The notes under the pieces were generated by a model that saw nothing but the letters and a program-made list of their open reading frames with translations, made no database searches and was not told where the DNA came from. Positions 18,234-26,552 of a stretch of 64,000 nucleotides of DNA are shown in pieces. This DNA comes from JAGOGN01 sp036652735 (GTDB taxonomy: Bacteria; Bacillota; Clostridia; Lachnospirales; Lachnospiraceae). The stretch spans positions 1-64,000 of the forward strand of contig JAVVVI010000001.1 of the NCBI GenBank assembly GCA_036652735.1, given 5' to 3'. The first letter of the stretch is position 1. Every line of letters starts with the position of its first letter. A program made the position numbers and the translations under genes.

Positions 18234-20261
18234 TTATTGGATTCCTACTTTCTTGCAAACCGAATCAATTAAGGTGTCATCTGCAATATATGGCAGTGAA
18301 ATATGGTCTGTTCCATTGGTAATCTTATTGTACTCTGCTGCTGTCTCAATGGAATGCTCACATCTTGCCCAGCTTCTTCTTGAAACACCAATCATGGTAT
18401 CCCAAGGGATTGCTTTATTTAAGATGTCATCTACCCGTGGGCTTCCATCAAGAACCAGGCCAAATCCACCATTGATTCCTTTGCTGATGCCAACACCACC
18501 GCCATTATGAAGTGCAACCAGGCTCATTCCTCTGGCAGCATTTCCTGCATAACACTGAATTGCCATATCTGCTGTTACATTACTTCCATCATAAATATTA
18601 GAGGTCTCACGGTATGGTGAGTCTGTTCCACCGGTATCATGATGATCTCGTCCAAGCATAACCGGACCAATCTCTCCCTCACGAACCATTTTATTAAATC
18701 GGAGTGCAATATCTCTTCTGCCATAGGCATCCTGATAAAGAATTCTGCACTGTGTACCCACTACTAATTTATTCTTCTCCGCATCACGAATCCAAATATA
18801 ATTATCTCTGTCCTGTCCTCTTCTATTTGGATTAATTACATCCATTGCCGCTGCATCTGTCTTATGAAGATCTTCCGGTTTTCCACTTAAACAGCACCAA
18901 CGGAACGGTCCATATCCATAATCAAAGAGCATTGGTCCCATAATATCTTCTACATAAGATGGGAAAATAAATCCTTCTGAGGTGTCTTTTCCATTTTTTG
19001 CAATCTCCGTACCGCCGGCATCAAAGACTGCCTTCATAAATGCATTTCCATAGTCGAAGAAATAGGTTCCTCTTTCTGTCAGGGTACGAATTAATTCAAA
19101 TTGTTTGATTAAAGATTTATTTACTAATTGAATAAATTTGTCTCTATTGGTACGCAGCAATTCGGTACGTTCATCGAAGGTTATTCCCTGTGGGCAGTAT
19201 CCGCCATCGTATGGCACATGACAGGACGTCTGATCGGACAGCAGTTCAATGTGAATTTCATGATCCACTGCATACTGAAGTAAATCCACAATATTGCCAT
19301 GAAACGCAATGGAAATCGTTTCCTTTTTATCCATATAGTCTCTTGCAATTTGGAAGGCTTCTTCCGGTTCTTCACAAATAACACTTACCCAGCCCTGATC
19401 ATGTCTGGTTTTAATGCGGGAAGCATCTACTTCTGCAATAATCCCCACACCTTTTGCAATTTCTACCGCTTTTGGCTGTGCGCCGCTCATTCCGCCAAGT
19501 CCACTGGTTACAAATAAATGTCCGCTTAAATCTCCATCTGCAGGAATTCCTAATTTTTTACGACCTGCATTTAAGAGGGTATTAAATGTTCCATGAACAA
19601 TTCCCTGGGGTCCAATATACATCCATCCGCCGGCTGTCATCTGCCCATAACTCGAGCAGCCCATTGCCGTAGCTTTTGCCCAATCCTCGGGATTATCAAA
19701 CATACCAACCATCATTCCATTGGTAATGGTAACCCTTGGACTGCTTTTGTGAGAACGGAATAATCCCATTGGATTGCCGGACATCATAACCAGTGTCTGT
19801 TCATCCGTTAACTGCTCCAGGTATTTTTTAATCAACTGATACTGCATCCAGTTCTGGCATACCTGACCTGTTTCACCATAGGTAACCAGCTCATATGGAT
19901 AAAGTGCAACTTCATGATCCAGATTATTGTCAATCATAACCTGAAAGGCTTTTCCTTCTATACAATTTCCCTTATATTCATCAATTGGTTTTCCATAGAT
20001 ACGCTCTTTTGGCATATAACGATATCCATAAATTCTACCTCTTGTTAAAAGTTCCTCTAAGAATTCCGGTGCCAGCTGTTCATGAAACTTCTCCGGGATA
20101 TAGCGTAACGCGTTTTTTAATGCAAGCTTTATCTCTCTATCAGTTAGGTTCAATTCTCTCTTTGGTGCTCTTCGAATATTCTCATTAAAGACCGGATATT
20201 CCGGTAACTTTTCGTCCAGCTTAATTGTCATAGCTGCTGCGATTTCCTGATTATTTAACAT
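18234..20261 (-). CDS. hutU: Urocanate hydratase
   Basis: A 675-residue NAD-dependent urocanase converting urocanate to imidazolonepropionate. The length matches the longer, clostridial type (the classic form is about 555 residues), with an N-terminal extension. The NAD-binding region TSGLGGMSGAQPKA and the signature around CYAGNAARGMSLVALHNGGG are clear. The start has AAGGAGG seven bases upstream. It lies between hutH and hutI in one operon. Confidence 0.95.
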   Translation of the reverse strand: MLNNQEIAAAMTIKLDEKLPEYPVFNENIRRAPKRELNLTDREIKLALKNALRYIPEKFHEQLAPEFLEELLTRGRIYGYRYMPKERIYGKPIDEYKGNCIEGKAFQVMIDNNLDHEVALYPYELVTYGETGQVCQNWMQYQLIKKYLEQLTDEQTLVMMSGNPMGLFRSHKSSPRVTITNGMMVGMFDNPEDWAKATAMGCSSYGQMTAGGWMYIGPQGIVHGTFNTLLNAGRKKLGIPADGDLSGHLFVTSGLGGMSGAQPKAVEIAKGVGIIAEVDASRIKTRHDQGWVSVICEEPEEAFQIARDYMDKKETISIAFHGNIVDLLQYAVDHEIHIELLSDQTSCHVPYDGGYCPQGITFDERTELLRTNRDKFIQLVNKSLIKQFELIRTLTERGTYFFDYGNAFMKAVFDAGGTEIAKNGKDTSEGFIFPSYVEDIMGPMLFDYGYGPFRWCCLSGKPEDLHKTDAAAMDVINPNRRGQDRDNYIWIRDAEKNKLVVGTQCRILYQDAYGRRDIALRFNKMVREGEIGPVMLGRDHHDTGGTDSPYRETSNIYDGSNVTADMAIQCYAGNAARGMSLVALHNGGGVGISKGINGGFGLVLDGSPRVDDILNKAIPWDTMIGVSRRSWARCEHSIETAAEYNKITNGTDHISLPYIADDTLIDSVCKKVGIQ

Positions 20262-20272
20262 GTTTTTCCTCC

Positions 20273-21799
20273 TTAAAACTGAATTTCTCCTACTTTATCC
20301 TCTACATTTTTAACTAAAGTACCATCTATAATGGTCTGTTCGCAACGATTAATATCTTCATACAGTGGTCTGTCTTTATCTAATTTCGGACAAATTGCGC
20401 GTATGGTATCATATGCCGGCTGTGTTCCAATTCCCATGCCTTTGTCTCCTCTAAGATCCATTCCCTGGCAGGCACACATCATCTCCATGGATAAAACACG
20501 GCGGACATTCTTCATGATTTCACCCGCTTTTCTTGCTGCAATGGTTCCCATGCTTACATGATCTTCCTGGTTTGCGGAAGAAGGAATACTATCCACACTG
20601 GCTGGATGTGAAAGCACCTTATTTTCTGATACCAAGGATGCTGCTGAATACTGGACAATCATAAATCCTGAGTTTACTCCGCCATTTTCCACTAAATAAG
20701 CCGGTAGACCTGAGAGTGCAGGATTTACCAATCTCTCCAAACGTCTTTCTGATATATTCGCAAGTTCGGAAAGGGCAATTGCCATAAAATCAAAGCTCAA
20801 TGCCATTGGCTGTCCATGGAAATTTCCACCTGAAATACCTTCCATCGTATCTCCAAAAATAATTGGATTATCCGTAACAGAATTGATTTCAATTTCTATC
20901 TGTTCTTTCACATAATTTAATGCATCTTTGCTTGCTCCATGAACCTGTGGTGCGCAACGAAGGGAATAGGCATCCTGTACTTTGATTTCTCCCTGCTTTG
21001 TTACATTTTTACTTCCCTCTAAAAGACTGCTGATAATTCTTGCTGAATCAATCTGTCCCTGATGTGGTCTGCAGGTATGCATACGAGGCTGAAGTGCATC
21101 AATTACGCCATTTTGTGCTTCAAAACTCATTGCTGCTGCAATATCCGCTGTTTTCAATAAATTAATGCTGTCATACATTGTGAGAACGCCCACTGCTGTC
21201 ATAACCTGCGTTCCATTAATTAAGGCAAGTCCTTCTTTTTCTGTAAGTTCAACGGTAGGGATTCCGGCTAATTTCATGGCTTCTGCACCATCATATATTT
21301 TGCCTTCAAATTCTGCTTTTCCCAATCCAATAATTGGAAGAACCATATGGGATAATGGTGCCAAATCTCCACTTGCTCCAAGAGATCCTTTTTCCGGAAT
21401 AATTGGTGTCACTCCCTTGTTTAAGATTGCAATTAAGGTCTCAAGTGTCTCCATACGAATTCCGGAAAATCCTTTTGCAAGATTGTTAATACGAAGTAAA
21501 ATTACGGCTCTTGCCACTTCTGTTGGGAAGGCCTCTCCTGCTCCGACTGCATGTGTAATAATTAAATTTTTCTGCAATACCTTAGACTCCTCGGTAGGAA
21601 TAACCGTATTACAAAAACTTCCAAATCCGGTGGTAACACCATATACAACTTTTTTTTGTTCAATAATATCATCTACAACTTTTCTGGATTTTAGTACATT
21701 TTCTTTTGCCTGTGGTGAAAGTGATACCTTCGCTCCATTTCTTGCCACGTCCACTACTTTTTCCAGTGTAAGATCCTGTCCTGTAATTACTACATTCAT
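20273..21799 (-). CDS. hutH: Histidine ammonia-lyase
   Basis: A 508-residue enzyme that deaminates histidine to urocanate. The Ala-Ser-Gly triad that forms the MIO cofactor is in GSLGASGDLAPLSHM near residue 142. It is the first gene of the hutH-hutU-hutI operon, with a consensus AGGAGGG ribosome site, preceded by a 200-base structured leader. Confidence 0.96.
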   Translation of the reverse strand: MNVVITGQDLTLEKVVDVARNGAKVSLSPQAKENVLKSRKVVDDIIEQKKVVYGVTTGFGSFCNTVIPTEESKVLQKNLIITHAVGAGEAFPTEVARAVILLRINNLAKGFSGIRMETLETLIAILNKGVTPIIPEKGSLGASGDLAPLSHMVLPIIGLGKAEFEGKIYDGAEAMKLAGIPTVELTEKEGLALINGTQVMTAVGVLTMYDSINLLKTADIAAAMSFEAQNGVIDALQPRMHTCRPHQGQIDSARIISSLLEGSKNVTKQGEIKVQDAYSLRCAPQVHGASKDALNYVKEQIEIEINSVTDNPIIFGDTMEGISGGNFHGQPMALSFDFMAIALSELANISERRLERLVNPALSGLPAYLVENGGVNSGFMIVQYSAASLVSENKVLSHPASVDSIPSSANQEDHVSMGTIAARKAGEIMKNVRRVLSMEMMCACQGMDLRGDKGMGIGTQPAYDTIRAICPKLDKDRPLYEDINRCEQTIIDGTLVKNVEDKVGEIQF

Positions 21800-21840
21800 T
21801 TTAATACCCTCCTAATTTTAATTTCATATTATGTTAAAAG

Positions 21841-21927
21841 CTAAATACTTTCGTCTATTAAAGCGTTATCTAGTTGAAGTAAATGACAAACGGGCAGTTC
21901 CATTTCAGAACTGCCCGCTTCTATCTA
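21841..21927 (-). promoter_or_regulatory. hut leader with a strong hairpin and two spaced NAG triplet clusters
   Basis: In the hutH leader RNA, a 10-bp perfect hairpin (21917-21908 with 21900-21891, 7-base loop) is followed by a broken U tract. Two clusters of three NAG triplets with exactly 4-base spacing occur: UAG/AAG/CAG at 21927-21911, overlapping the hairpin, and UAG/AAG/UAG at 21857-21841. The histidine-dependent antiterminator HutP binds NAG triplets with that spacing in Bacillus. No hutP gene is in the window, so the match is suggestive only. Confidence 0.4.
21891..21917 (-). terminator. Hairpin in the hut leader / downstream of potC
   Basis: A perfect 10-bp stem with a 7-base loop. 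The following minus-strand sequence is GTTTGTCATTT, a poor U tract. It could end the pot transcript or act as the attenuator of hutH. Confidence 0.5.
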
Positions 21928-22013
21928 TTATTTCATTCATTTGCTTAATTGTTGGATTCATTCTAATCACGCTTCCCTCAACCATCTTAACGCCACTATT
22001 AAAATACAACCCT

Positions 22014-22042
22014 ATTATACTCGATATCTTTTCTCTTGTCTA
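22014..22042 (-). promoter_or_regulatory. Promoter of the hut operon
   Basis: TAGACA (22042-22037) and TATAAT (22019-22014) with a 17-base spacer on the minus strand. The -35 overlaps the potC stop codon. Transcription would start about 205 bases upstream of hutH, giving the structured leader. Confidence 0.6.
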
Positions 22043-22846
22043 GTCTTTTTGACGCCTCTCTAAACGCCCCTGAAACAAGGTTGTACTTACCAGTAACAGC
22101 ACGGTTCCAAGAATCATCAGGGTGGATAATGCATTCACATCCGGCGACACACCTTTTTTTACCATTCCCAAAATTCGAAGAGGCAGAGTCTGGCTTTCTG
22201 CTCCCGCCGTAAAGAAGCTGACAACCACATCATCCAATGACAGGGTAAGCGCAAGCATGGCTCCTGAAATTACTCCCGGTGCAATCATAGGAAGTGTAAC
22301 ACGAAAAAAGGTATGCACCTCATTTGCTCCCAAATCTCTGGCTGCCTCTTCCACTGAACGGTCAAATCCCGCCATTCTGGAGCGAACAGTAATTACCACA
22401 AAGGGCATGGAAAAAGTTACATGAGACAGAATCAATGTAAATAAATTCATGGTAACATTCAGACTTGAAAATAAAATCAGCATTGCAATGGCAAATACCA
22501 ATTCCGGTATTACTATGGGAATATAAAGGGTACTGCTCACCAGGCTTTTCAATTTAAACTCAAATCGATTTAATCCCACTGCACAAAGGGTACCAATAAT
22601 CACTGCCACTGCCGTACTGACTCCTGCCACGATCAGTGTGTTTTGAAATGCCTGCATCAACAGAACATTTGAGAACATCTCCCCATACCATTTAAACGTA
22701 AATCCTTCAAATATTATATTATGCTTGGATGTATTAAAGGAAAATGCAATCACCACTGCAATTGGCAGATACAAAAAAATATACACCAGACATCCATACA
22801 CGATGGAAAGTGGTTTGAACTCTCTTACCTTTTTTTTCTTATTCAT
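22040..22846 (-). CDS. potC: Spermidine/putrescine ABC transporter permease PotC
   Basis: A 268-residue inner-membrane permease with six hydrophobic segments and the coupling motif EEAARDLGANEVHTFFRVTLP near residue 168. It pairs with PotB to import polyamines. It has a GGAGG start nine bases after potB and is the last gene of the operon. Confidence 0.9.
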   Translation of the reverse strand: MNKKKKVREFKPLSIVYGCLVYIFLYLPIAVVIAFSFNTSKHNIIFEGFTFKWYGEMFSNVLLMQAFQNTLIVAGVSTAVAVIIGTLCAVGLNRFEFKLKSLVSSTLYIPIVIPELVFAIAMLILFSSLNVTMNLFTLILSHVTFSMPFVVITVRSRMAGFDRSVEEAARDLGANEVHTFFRVTLPMIAPGVISGAMLALTLSLDDVVVSFFTAGAESQTLPLRILGMVKKGVSPDVNALSTLMILGTVLLLVSTTLFQGRLERRQKD

Positions 22847-22855
22847 TCCATCCTC

Positions 22856-23710
22856 CTACACCATGTCATCCAGACTACCTACTCTGGTATAAAGCTTCAT
22901 AAGTACCAAGGTTACCCCAATTAAAACAATGGATAAGGCCGCACCCATTGGCCAGTTTCTTGCCGACATGAATTGATTTTTTATTAAATTACCAATATAC
23001 ATGGTTTTTGCGCCACCCATCATATCCGATATATAAAAAAGTCCCAATGATGGTATAAACGTCTGTATGGATCCCGCGAAAATTCCCGGCATCGTAAGGG
23101 GAAGGATTACTCTGAAAAAAGTATGCGCCCTTCCGGCTCCCAGATCTCGTGACGCTTCCAGCAGGGAAGGATCTACTTTCTCAATGGATGTATAAATTGG
23201 TAAAATGGTAAATGGTAGTAAATCATATACCATTCCCAAAAGAACCGCTCCATTGGTATATAGCATATTCAGCGGTGTGTCAATAATCCCTATGCCAATC
23301 AGAAGCTGATTGATAATCCCCTGTGATCTTAATAGGGTGTTCCATCCATAAATACGAATCATGGAATTAATCCAGAATGGAAGCATCACCAATAGAATCA
23401 GGATTGGCTTGTACTTTGGTTCTGCATGGGCAATTACAAATGCAAAGGGATACCCAATGAGAAGGCAGATAATGGTGGTCATTCCCGAAAGCTTAAAAGA
23501 GTTCAGAAAAACCAAGGCATATTCACTTTTGAACAGCTCCTTGTAGGCATCCATGGAAAAACTGAACTCTACTCCACCATATGCATTTTTGGTTAAAAAA
23601 CTAATCCCTATAATCAAGGTCAGGGGTACTATCAAAAATAATAAAAGCCAGATTACCGTTGGACCAATCATCACCATGGGTGTTGTTTTACTGTTTGACC
23701 GTTTATTCAT
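22856..23710 (-). CDS. potB: Spermidine/putrescine ABC transporter permease PotB
   Basis: A permease of about 284 residues with the coupling segment LLEASRDLGAGRAHTFFRVILP. The ORF can be extended to 23767, but the ATG at 23710 is preceded by TGGAGGAAG and overlaps the end of potA by 8 bases, a usual coupling in this operon; I take that start. It forms the channel with PotC. Confidence 0.9.
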   Translation of the reverse strand: MNKRSNSKTTPMVMIGPTVIWLLLFLIVPLTLIIGISFLTKNAYGGVEFSFSMDAYKELFKSEYALVFLNSFKLSGMTTIICLLIGYPFAFVIAHAEPKYKPILILLVMLPFWINSMIRIYGWNTLLRSQGIINQLLIGIGIIDTPLNMLYTNGAVLLGMVYDLLPFTILPIYTSIEKVDPSLLEASRDLGAGRAHTFFRVILPLTMPGIFAGSIQTFIPSLGLFYISDMMGGAKTMYIGNLIKNQFMSARNWPMGAALSIVLIGVTLVLMKLYTRVGSLDDMV

Positions 23711-24860
23711 GATGGTCTTCCTCCATACGAACAATATCTTCATATGCTTTATTGGAACTATCTTCAATTACATTGTAGATTTGCTCTTCTTTCGTATGTA
23801 GAATTACTGCCTTCTTGGGGTTCCAGTATACATTCACATGACTCCCCTCAGGCAAAGGTGCTTTTTCCGGATGGGCTGCAATCTTTAGCTGCTGTCCATT
23901 TACTAATTCTACCAGTGTTTTTATAATGGAACCTGCAAATACATGTTCCAAAATTACCCCATGGATTGAAAAATCCGGTACTTCTTCTTCTGAAATCTTT
24001 AAATTTTCCGGTCTTACGCACACATAAATCATCTCTTCCACATGAAACCCTCTCTCATACAGAACGGCCTTGCCGGATTCTAAGGAAATATGCATCTTCT
24101 CCTGATCTACTTTTTCAACGTAGCTTTCAAATATGTTGGATTCCCCTATAAATCCAGCTGCAAACTTTGTCTTTGGCCGATCATAAATCTCCTGAGGAGT
24201 TCCAATCTGTTCGATTTCTCCATCATGCATTACTACAATTCGATCACTCATTGTTAATGCTTCTTCCTGATCGTGTGTAACATAGATAAACGTAATGCCT
24301 AACTTTTGCTGCAAATGCTTTAATTCCAGCTGCATCTGTTTTCTGAGCTTTAGATCCAGTGCCCCAAGTGGTTCATCAAGCAGCAGCACTTTCGGACGAT
24401 TAATCAACGCGCGCGCGATTGCCACCCTCTGTTTCTGCCCTCCCGACATCTGTGCGGGCATTCTTTTCTCAAGACCATCTAGTTGTACCAGCTTAATCAT
24501 TTCAGCGACACGTTTTTTTATCTCCGGTTTCTTTACTTTCTTTTCCACCAGTCCAAAAGCAATATTATCCTCTACATTCATATGGGGAAATAATGCATAG
24601 TTTTGAAATACTGTATTCACGTCACGTTGATTTGGCTTTAAATTAGCCACGTCACGTCCTTCTAGTTCAATTGCTCCACTGGTAAGGGTCTCAAAGCCCG
24701 CAATCATTCTCAGTGTAGTAGTCTTACCGCACCCGGAAGGTCCCAAAAGGGTTAAAAACTCCCCTTCAGCTATCTCTAAATTCAATTTTTTAACAACCTT
24801 CAATCCGTCAAATTCTTTTTCAACATTTACTAATTTGACGATTACGTTCCTTTCAGACAT
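23703..24860 (-). CDS. potA: Spermidine/putrescine ABC transporter ATPase PotA
   Basis: A 385-residue ABC ATPase: Walker A GPSGCGKTT near residue 38, signature MSGGQKQR, Walker B VLLLDEPLGALD, H-loop VTHDQEEA, then a C-terminal TOBE domain. It energises polyamine import. It follows the PII-like gene by 20 bases with a GGAGGT site. Confidence 0.93.
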   Translation of the reverse strand: MSERNVIVKLVNVEKEFDGLKVVKKLNLEIAEGEFLTLLGPSGCGKTTTLRMIAGFETLTSGAIELEGRDVANLKPNQRDVNTVFQNYALFPHMNVEDNIAFGLVEKKVKKPEIKKRVAEMIKLVQLDGLEKRMPAQMSGGQKQRVAIARALINRPKVLLLDEPLGALDLKLRKQMQLELKHLQQKLGITFIYVTHDQEEALTMSDRIVVMHDGEIEQIGTPQEIYDRPKTKFAAGFIGESNIFESYVEKVDQEKMHISLESGKAVLYERGFHVEEMIYVCVRPENLKISEEEVPDFSIHGVILEHVFAGSIIKTLVELVNGQQLKIAAHPEKAPLPEGSHVNVYWNPKKAVILHTKEEQIYNVIEDSSNKAYEDIVRMEEDHHE

Positions 24861-24880
24861 CCCAATACCTCCGTTACTTT

Positions 24881-25219
24881 CTATAAAATTTTATCTCCTC
24901 TTTCACCGGTACGAATTCGAATTCCCTCATCCACTGCCGAGACAAAAATCTTGCCATCTCCAACAGCTCCGGTGCTGAGATTTTCCTGCAAGCTGCATAC
25001 AATCTCATCCAGATCTTCGTCCAGAACCACTGTCATAACCTGAACCTTTGGAAGCAAATTCATTTCCAAATTCAGTTTTTCAAATTCTTTCCACTCCCCT
25101 TCCTGATTTCCACAACCCATAACGGAAGTTACAGTCATTCCTGAATATTCATTTTTTGCTAAAACACGTTTAATTACATCTAAATTCTCTGTTCTGGTAA
25201 TAATCTCTATTTTTTTCAC
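24881..25219 (-). CDS. PII-like signalling protein within the polyamine transporter operon
   Basis: A 112-residue PII-fold protein. The B-loop TGAVGDGKIF and the C-terminal IRIRTGE match GlnB/GlnK, the ATP- and 2-oxoglutarate-binding family. In the T-loop the position of the uridylylated Tyr51 is Leu and the loop is recast (about residues 38-56), so uridylylation should not occur. Start is GTG behind AGAGGAG. It is placed between potD and potA, not beside amtB, so a role in gating the polyamine importer is plausible but inferred. Confidence 0.85.
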   Translation of the reverse strand: MKKIEIITRTENLDVIKRVLAKNEYSGMTVTSVMGCGNQEGEWKEFEKLNLEMNLLPKVQVMTVVLDEDLDEIVCSLQENLSTGAVGDGKIFVSAVDEGIRIRTGERGDKIL

Positions 25220-25239
25220 GGTTACTTCTCCTCTTTGAA

Positions 25240-26310
25240 CTAATTTTTCATTCTTGAGAACACGTCATCATAATAACTTGCTGCGTCTCCCACGTCTCCG
25301 GTGAGGTGTGCACGTTTAATTTCCTCCGGATCCACATTGGAAGCGGGGTTATCTAAAAATTCTTTGTCCATTAACTCTAATGCTTTTTCATTTAAGCAAA
25401 CACATGGATATTGTTCCAAACAAAGTTTATATACATCCGGGCGAAGAATAAAATCAATAAATTCCTGAGCCATTTCCTGTTTTTTACTTCCTGATGTCAA
25501 AACAAAATTATCATATGCAATTTCACATGGTTCTTCTATTTTCAGAAGTTCAATATCCGGATTCTCCTTCATTGCCAATGCTGCATCCATATTATACACA
25601 ATTCCAACTGCCGCTTCATTGGTGGCAAGTGCCGTGTATGGAGTATCGGAATCATACAATTTAATATTGGGTGCCAGTTTTGACAGCCAGTCATAAGTTC
25701 CTGCAACAATCGTTTCGTCTCTGGAATCTGGATCTTGTCCGGTTGCTTTCAGTGCCATATCCACAAGTTCCCTACAATCATCCGGGCACACTATATTGTT
25801 CTTTAATGCCGGGTTCAGTAAATCATTAAAACTTTTAATCTCAACACCTAGTTCTGCCAGCTTCGGCTTATTTACAGCAATCATGGTTATCGTTGCCATG
25901 TATGGAACAGAATACTGATTTTCTTTATCAAAATCCATTCCCACTGCTGATTGAGATAAATTACCGAAATTCTTCAGCTTGCTAATATCCAGCTTTTTAA
26001 TTAATTTTTGTTTTTGCATAGCGGGAATCACATAGTTGCTGGCTACAATCAAATCATATTGACCGGAACCGCCTGCCACAAGCTTTGCCAGCATTTCTTC
26101 ATTACTGGAAAATGTAGATTCCACCACATGATATCCGGTTTCCTCTTCAAACATTTTGTAAACTTCCGGTGGAATATATTCGGACCAATTATACACAAAA
26201 AGTGTCTTTTCATTATCCGCTTTTGATGTGCCACCACATCCGCTTACCATACCTGCCAGCAGGCATACAACAAGGCATAAAACACCAACCCTTCGAACTC
26301 TTTTTTTCAT
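25240..26310 (-). CDS. potD: Spermidine/putrescine-binding lipoprotein PotD
   Basis: A 356-residue extracellular binding protein. A signal peptide with lipobox ending V-S-G-C gives a lipid-anchored Cys near residue 25. The mature start FVYNWSEYIPPEVYKMFEEE is typical of PotD/PotF. Here it is the first gene of the operon, whereas potD is usually last. It captures polyamines for PotABC. Confidence 0.92.
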   Translation of the reverse strand: MKKRVRRVGVLCLVVCLLAGMVSGCGGTSKADNEKTLFVYNWSEYIPPEVYKMFEEETGYHVVESTFSSNEEMLAKLVAGGSGQYDLIVASNYVIPAMQKQKLIKKLDISKLKNFGNLSQSAVGMDFDKENQYSVPYMATITMIAVNKPKLAELGVEIKSFNDLLNPALKNNIVCPDDCRELVDMALKATGQDPDSRDETIVAGTYDWLSKLAPNIKLYDSDTPYTALATNEAAVGIVYNMDAALAMKENPDIELLKIEEPCEIAYDNFVLTSGSKKQEMAQEFIDFILRPDVYKLCLEQYPCVCLNEKALELMDKEFLDNPASNVDPEEIKRAHLTGDVGDAASYYDDVFSRMKN

Positions 26311-26413
26311 TTTCTTCCTCCTCTTTCTCCTGCCCTTGGGCAGTTCTCTCTATACACCGGCCCTTTATCCAAATCAGGGCGTTTTCTGTAATAGGAGTAC
26401 TTTCCTATCGCAT

Positions 26414-26447
26414 AAAAAAACGGAGTAATCCCATTGACTACTCCGTT
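26414..26447 (-). terminator. Terminator in the pot leader (attenuator candidate)
   Basis: Arms 26447-26439 and 26427-26419 (9 perfect pairs, AACGGAGTA and complement) with an 11-base loop, followed by a U run on the minus strand. It lies downstream of the chemoreceptor gene and also within the transcript from the promoter at 26486-26514. It can therefore end the chemoreceptor mRNA and attenuate pot. Confidence 0.75.
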
Positions 26448-26485
26448 CCTTTTCTTACATCAGGTGTTAGCGAGATGACAAAATT

Positions 26486-26514
26486 ATTATGCATGAAAAA
26501 CGAAAAATTAGCAA
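26486..26514 (-). promoter_or_regulatory. Promoter of the pot operon
   Basis: TTGCTA (26514-26509), 17-base spacer, CATAAT (26491-26486) on the minus strand. Transcription would start near 26479, about 30 bases ahead of the terminator hairpin and 170 ahead of potD. Confidence 0.5.
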
Positions 26515-26552
26515 GACTTTTTTTAGTTTTCACAACAAAAAACAGAAATTCA

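Noticed and set aside
21905..21985. 26-codon ORF on the minus strand in the hut leader (MVEGSVIRMN...)
   Set aside because: It has no convincing ribosome site and no histidine codons; it ends inside the hairpin loop. Possible but not supported as a leader peptide.
21831..22043. 70-codon plus-strand ORF upstream of hutH
   Set aside because: It covers the hut promoter and hairpin on the opposite strand, has no ribosome site and no recognisable protein character.
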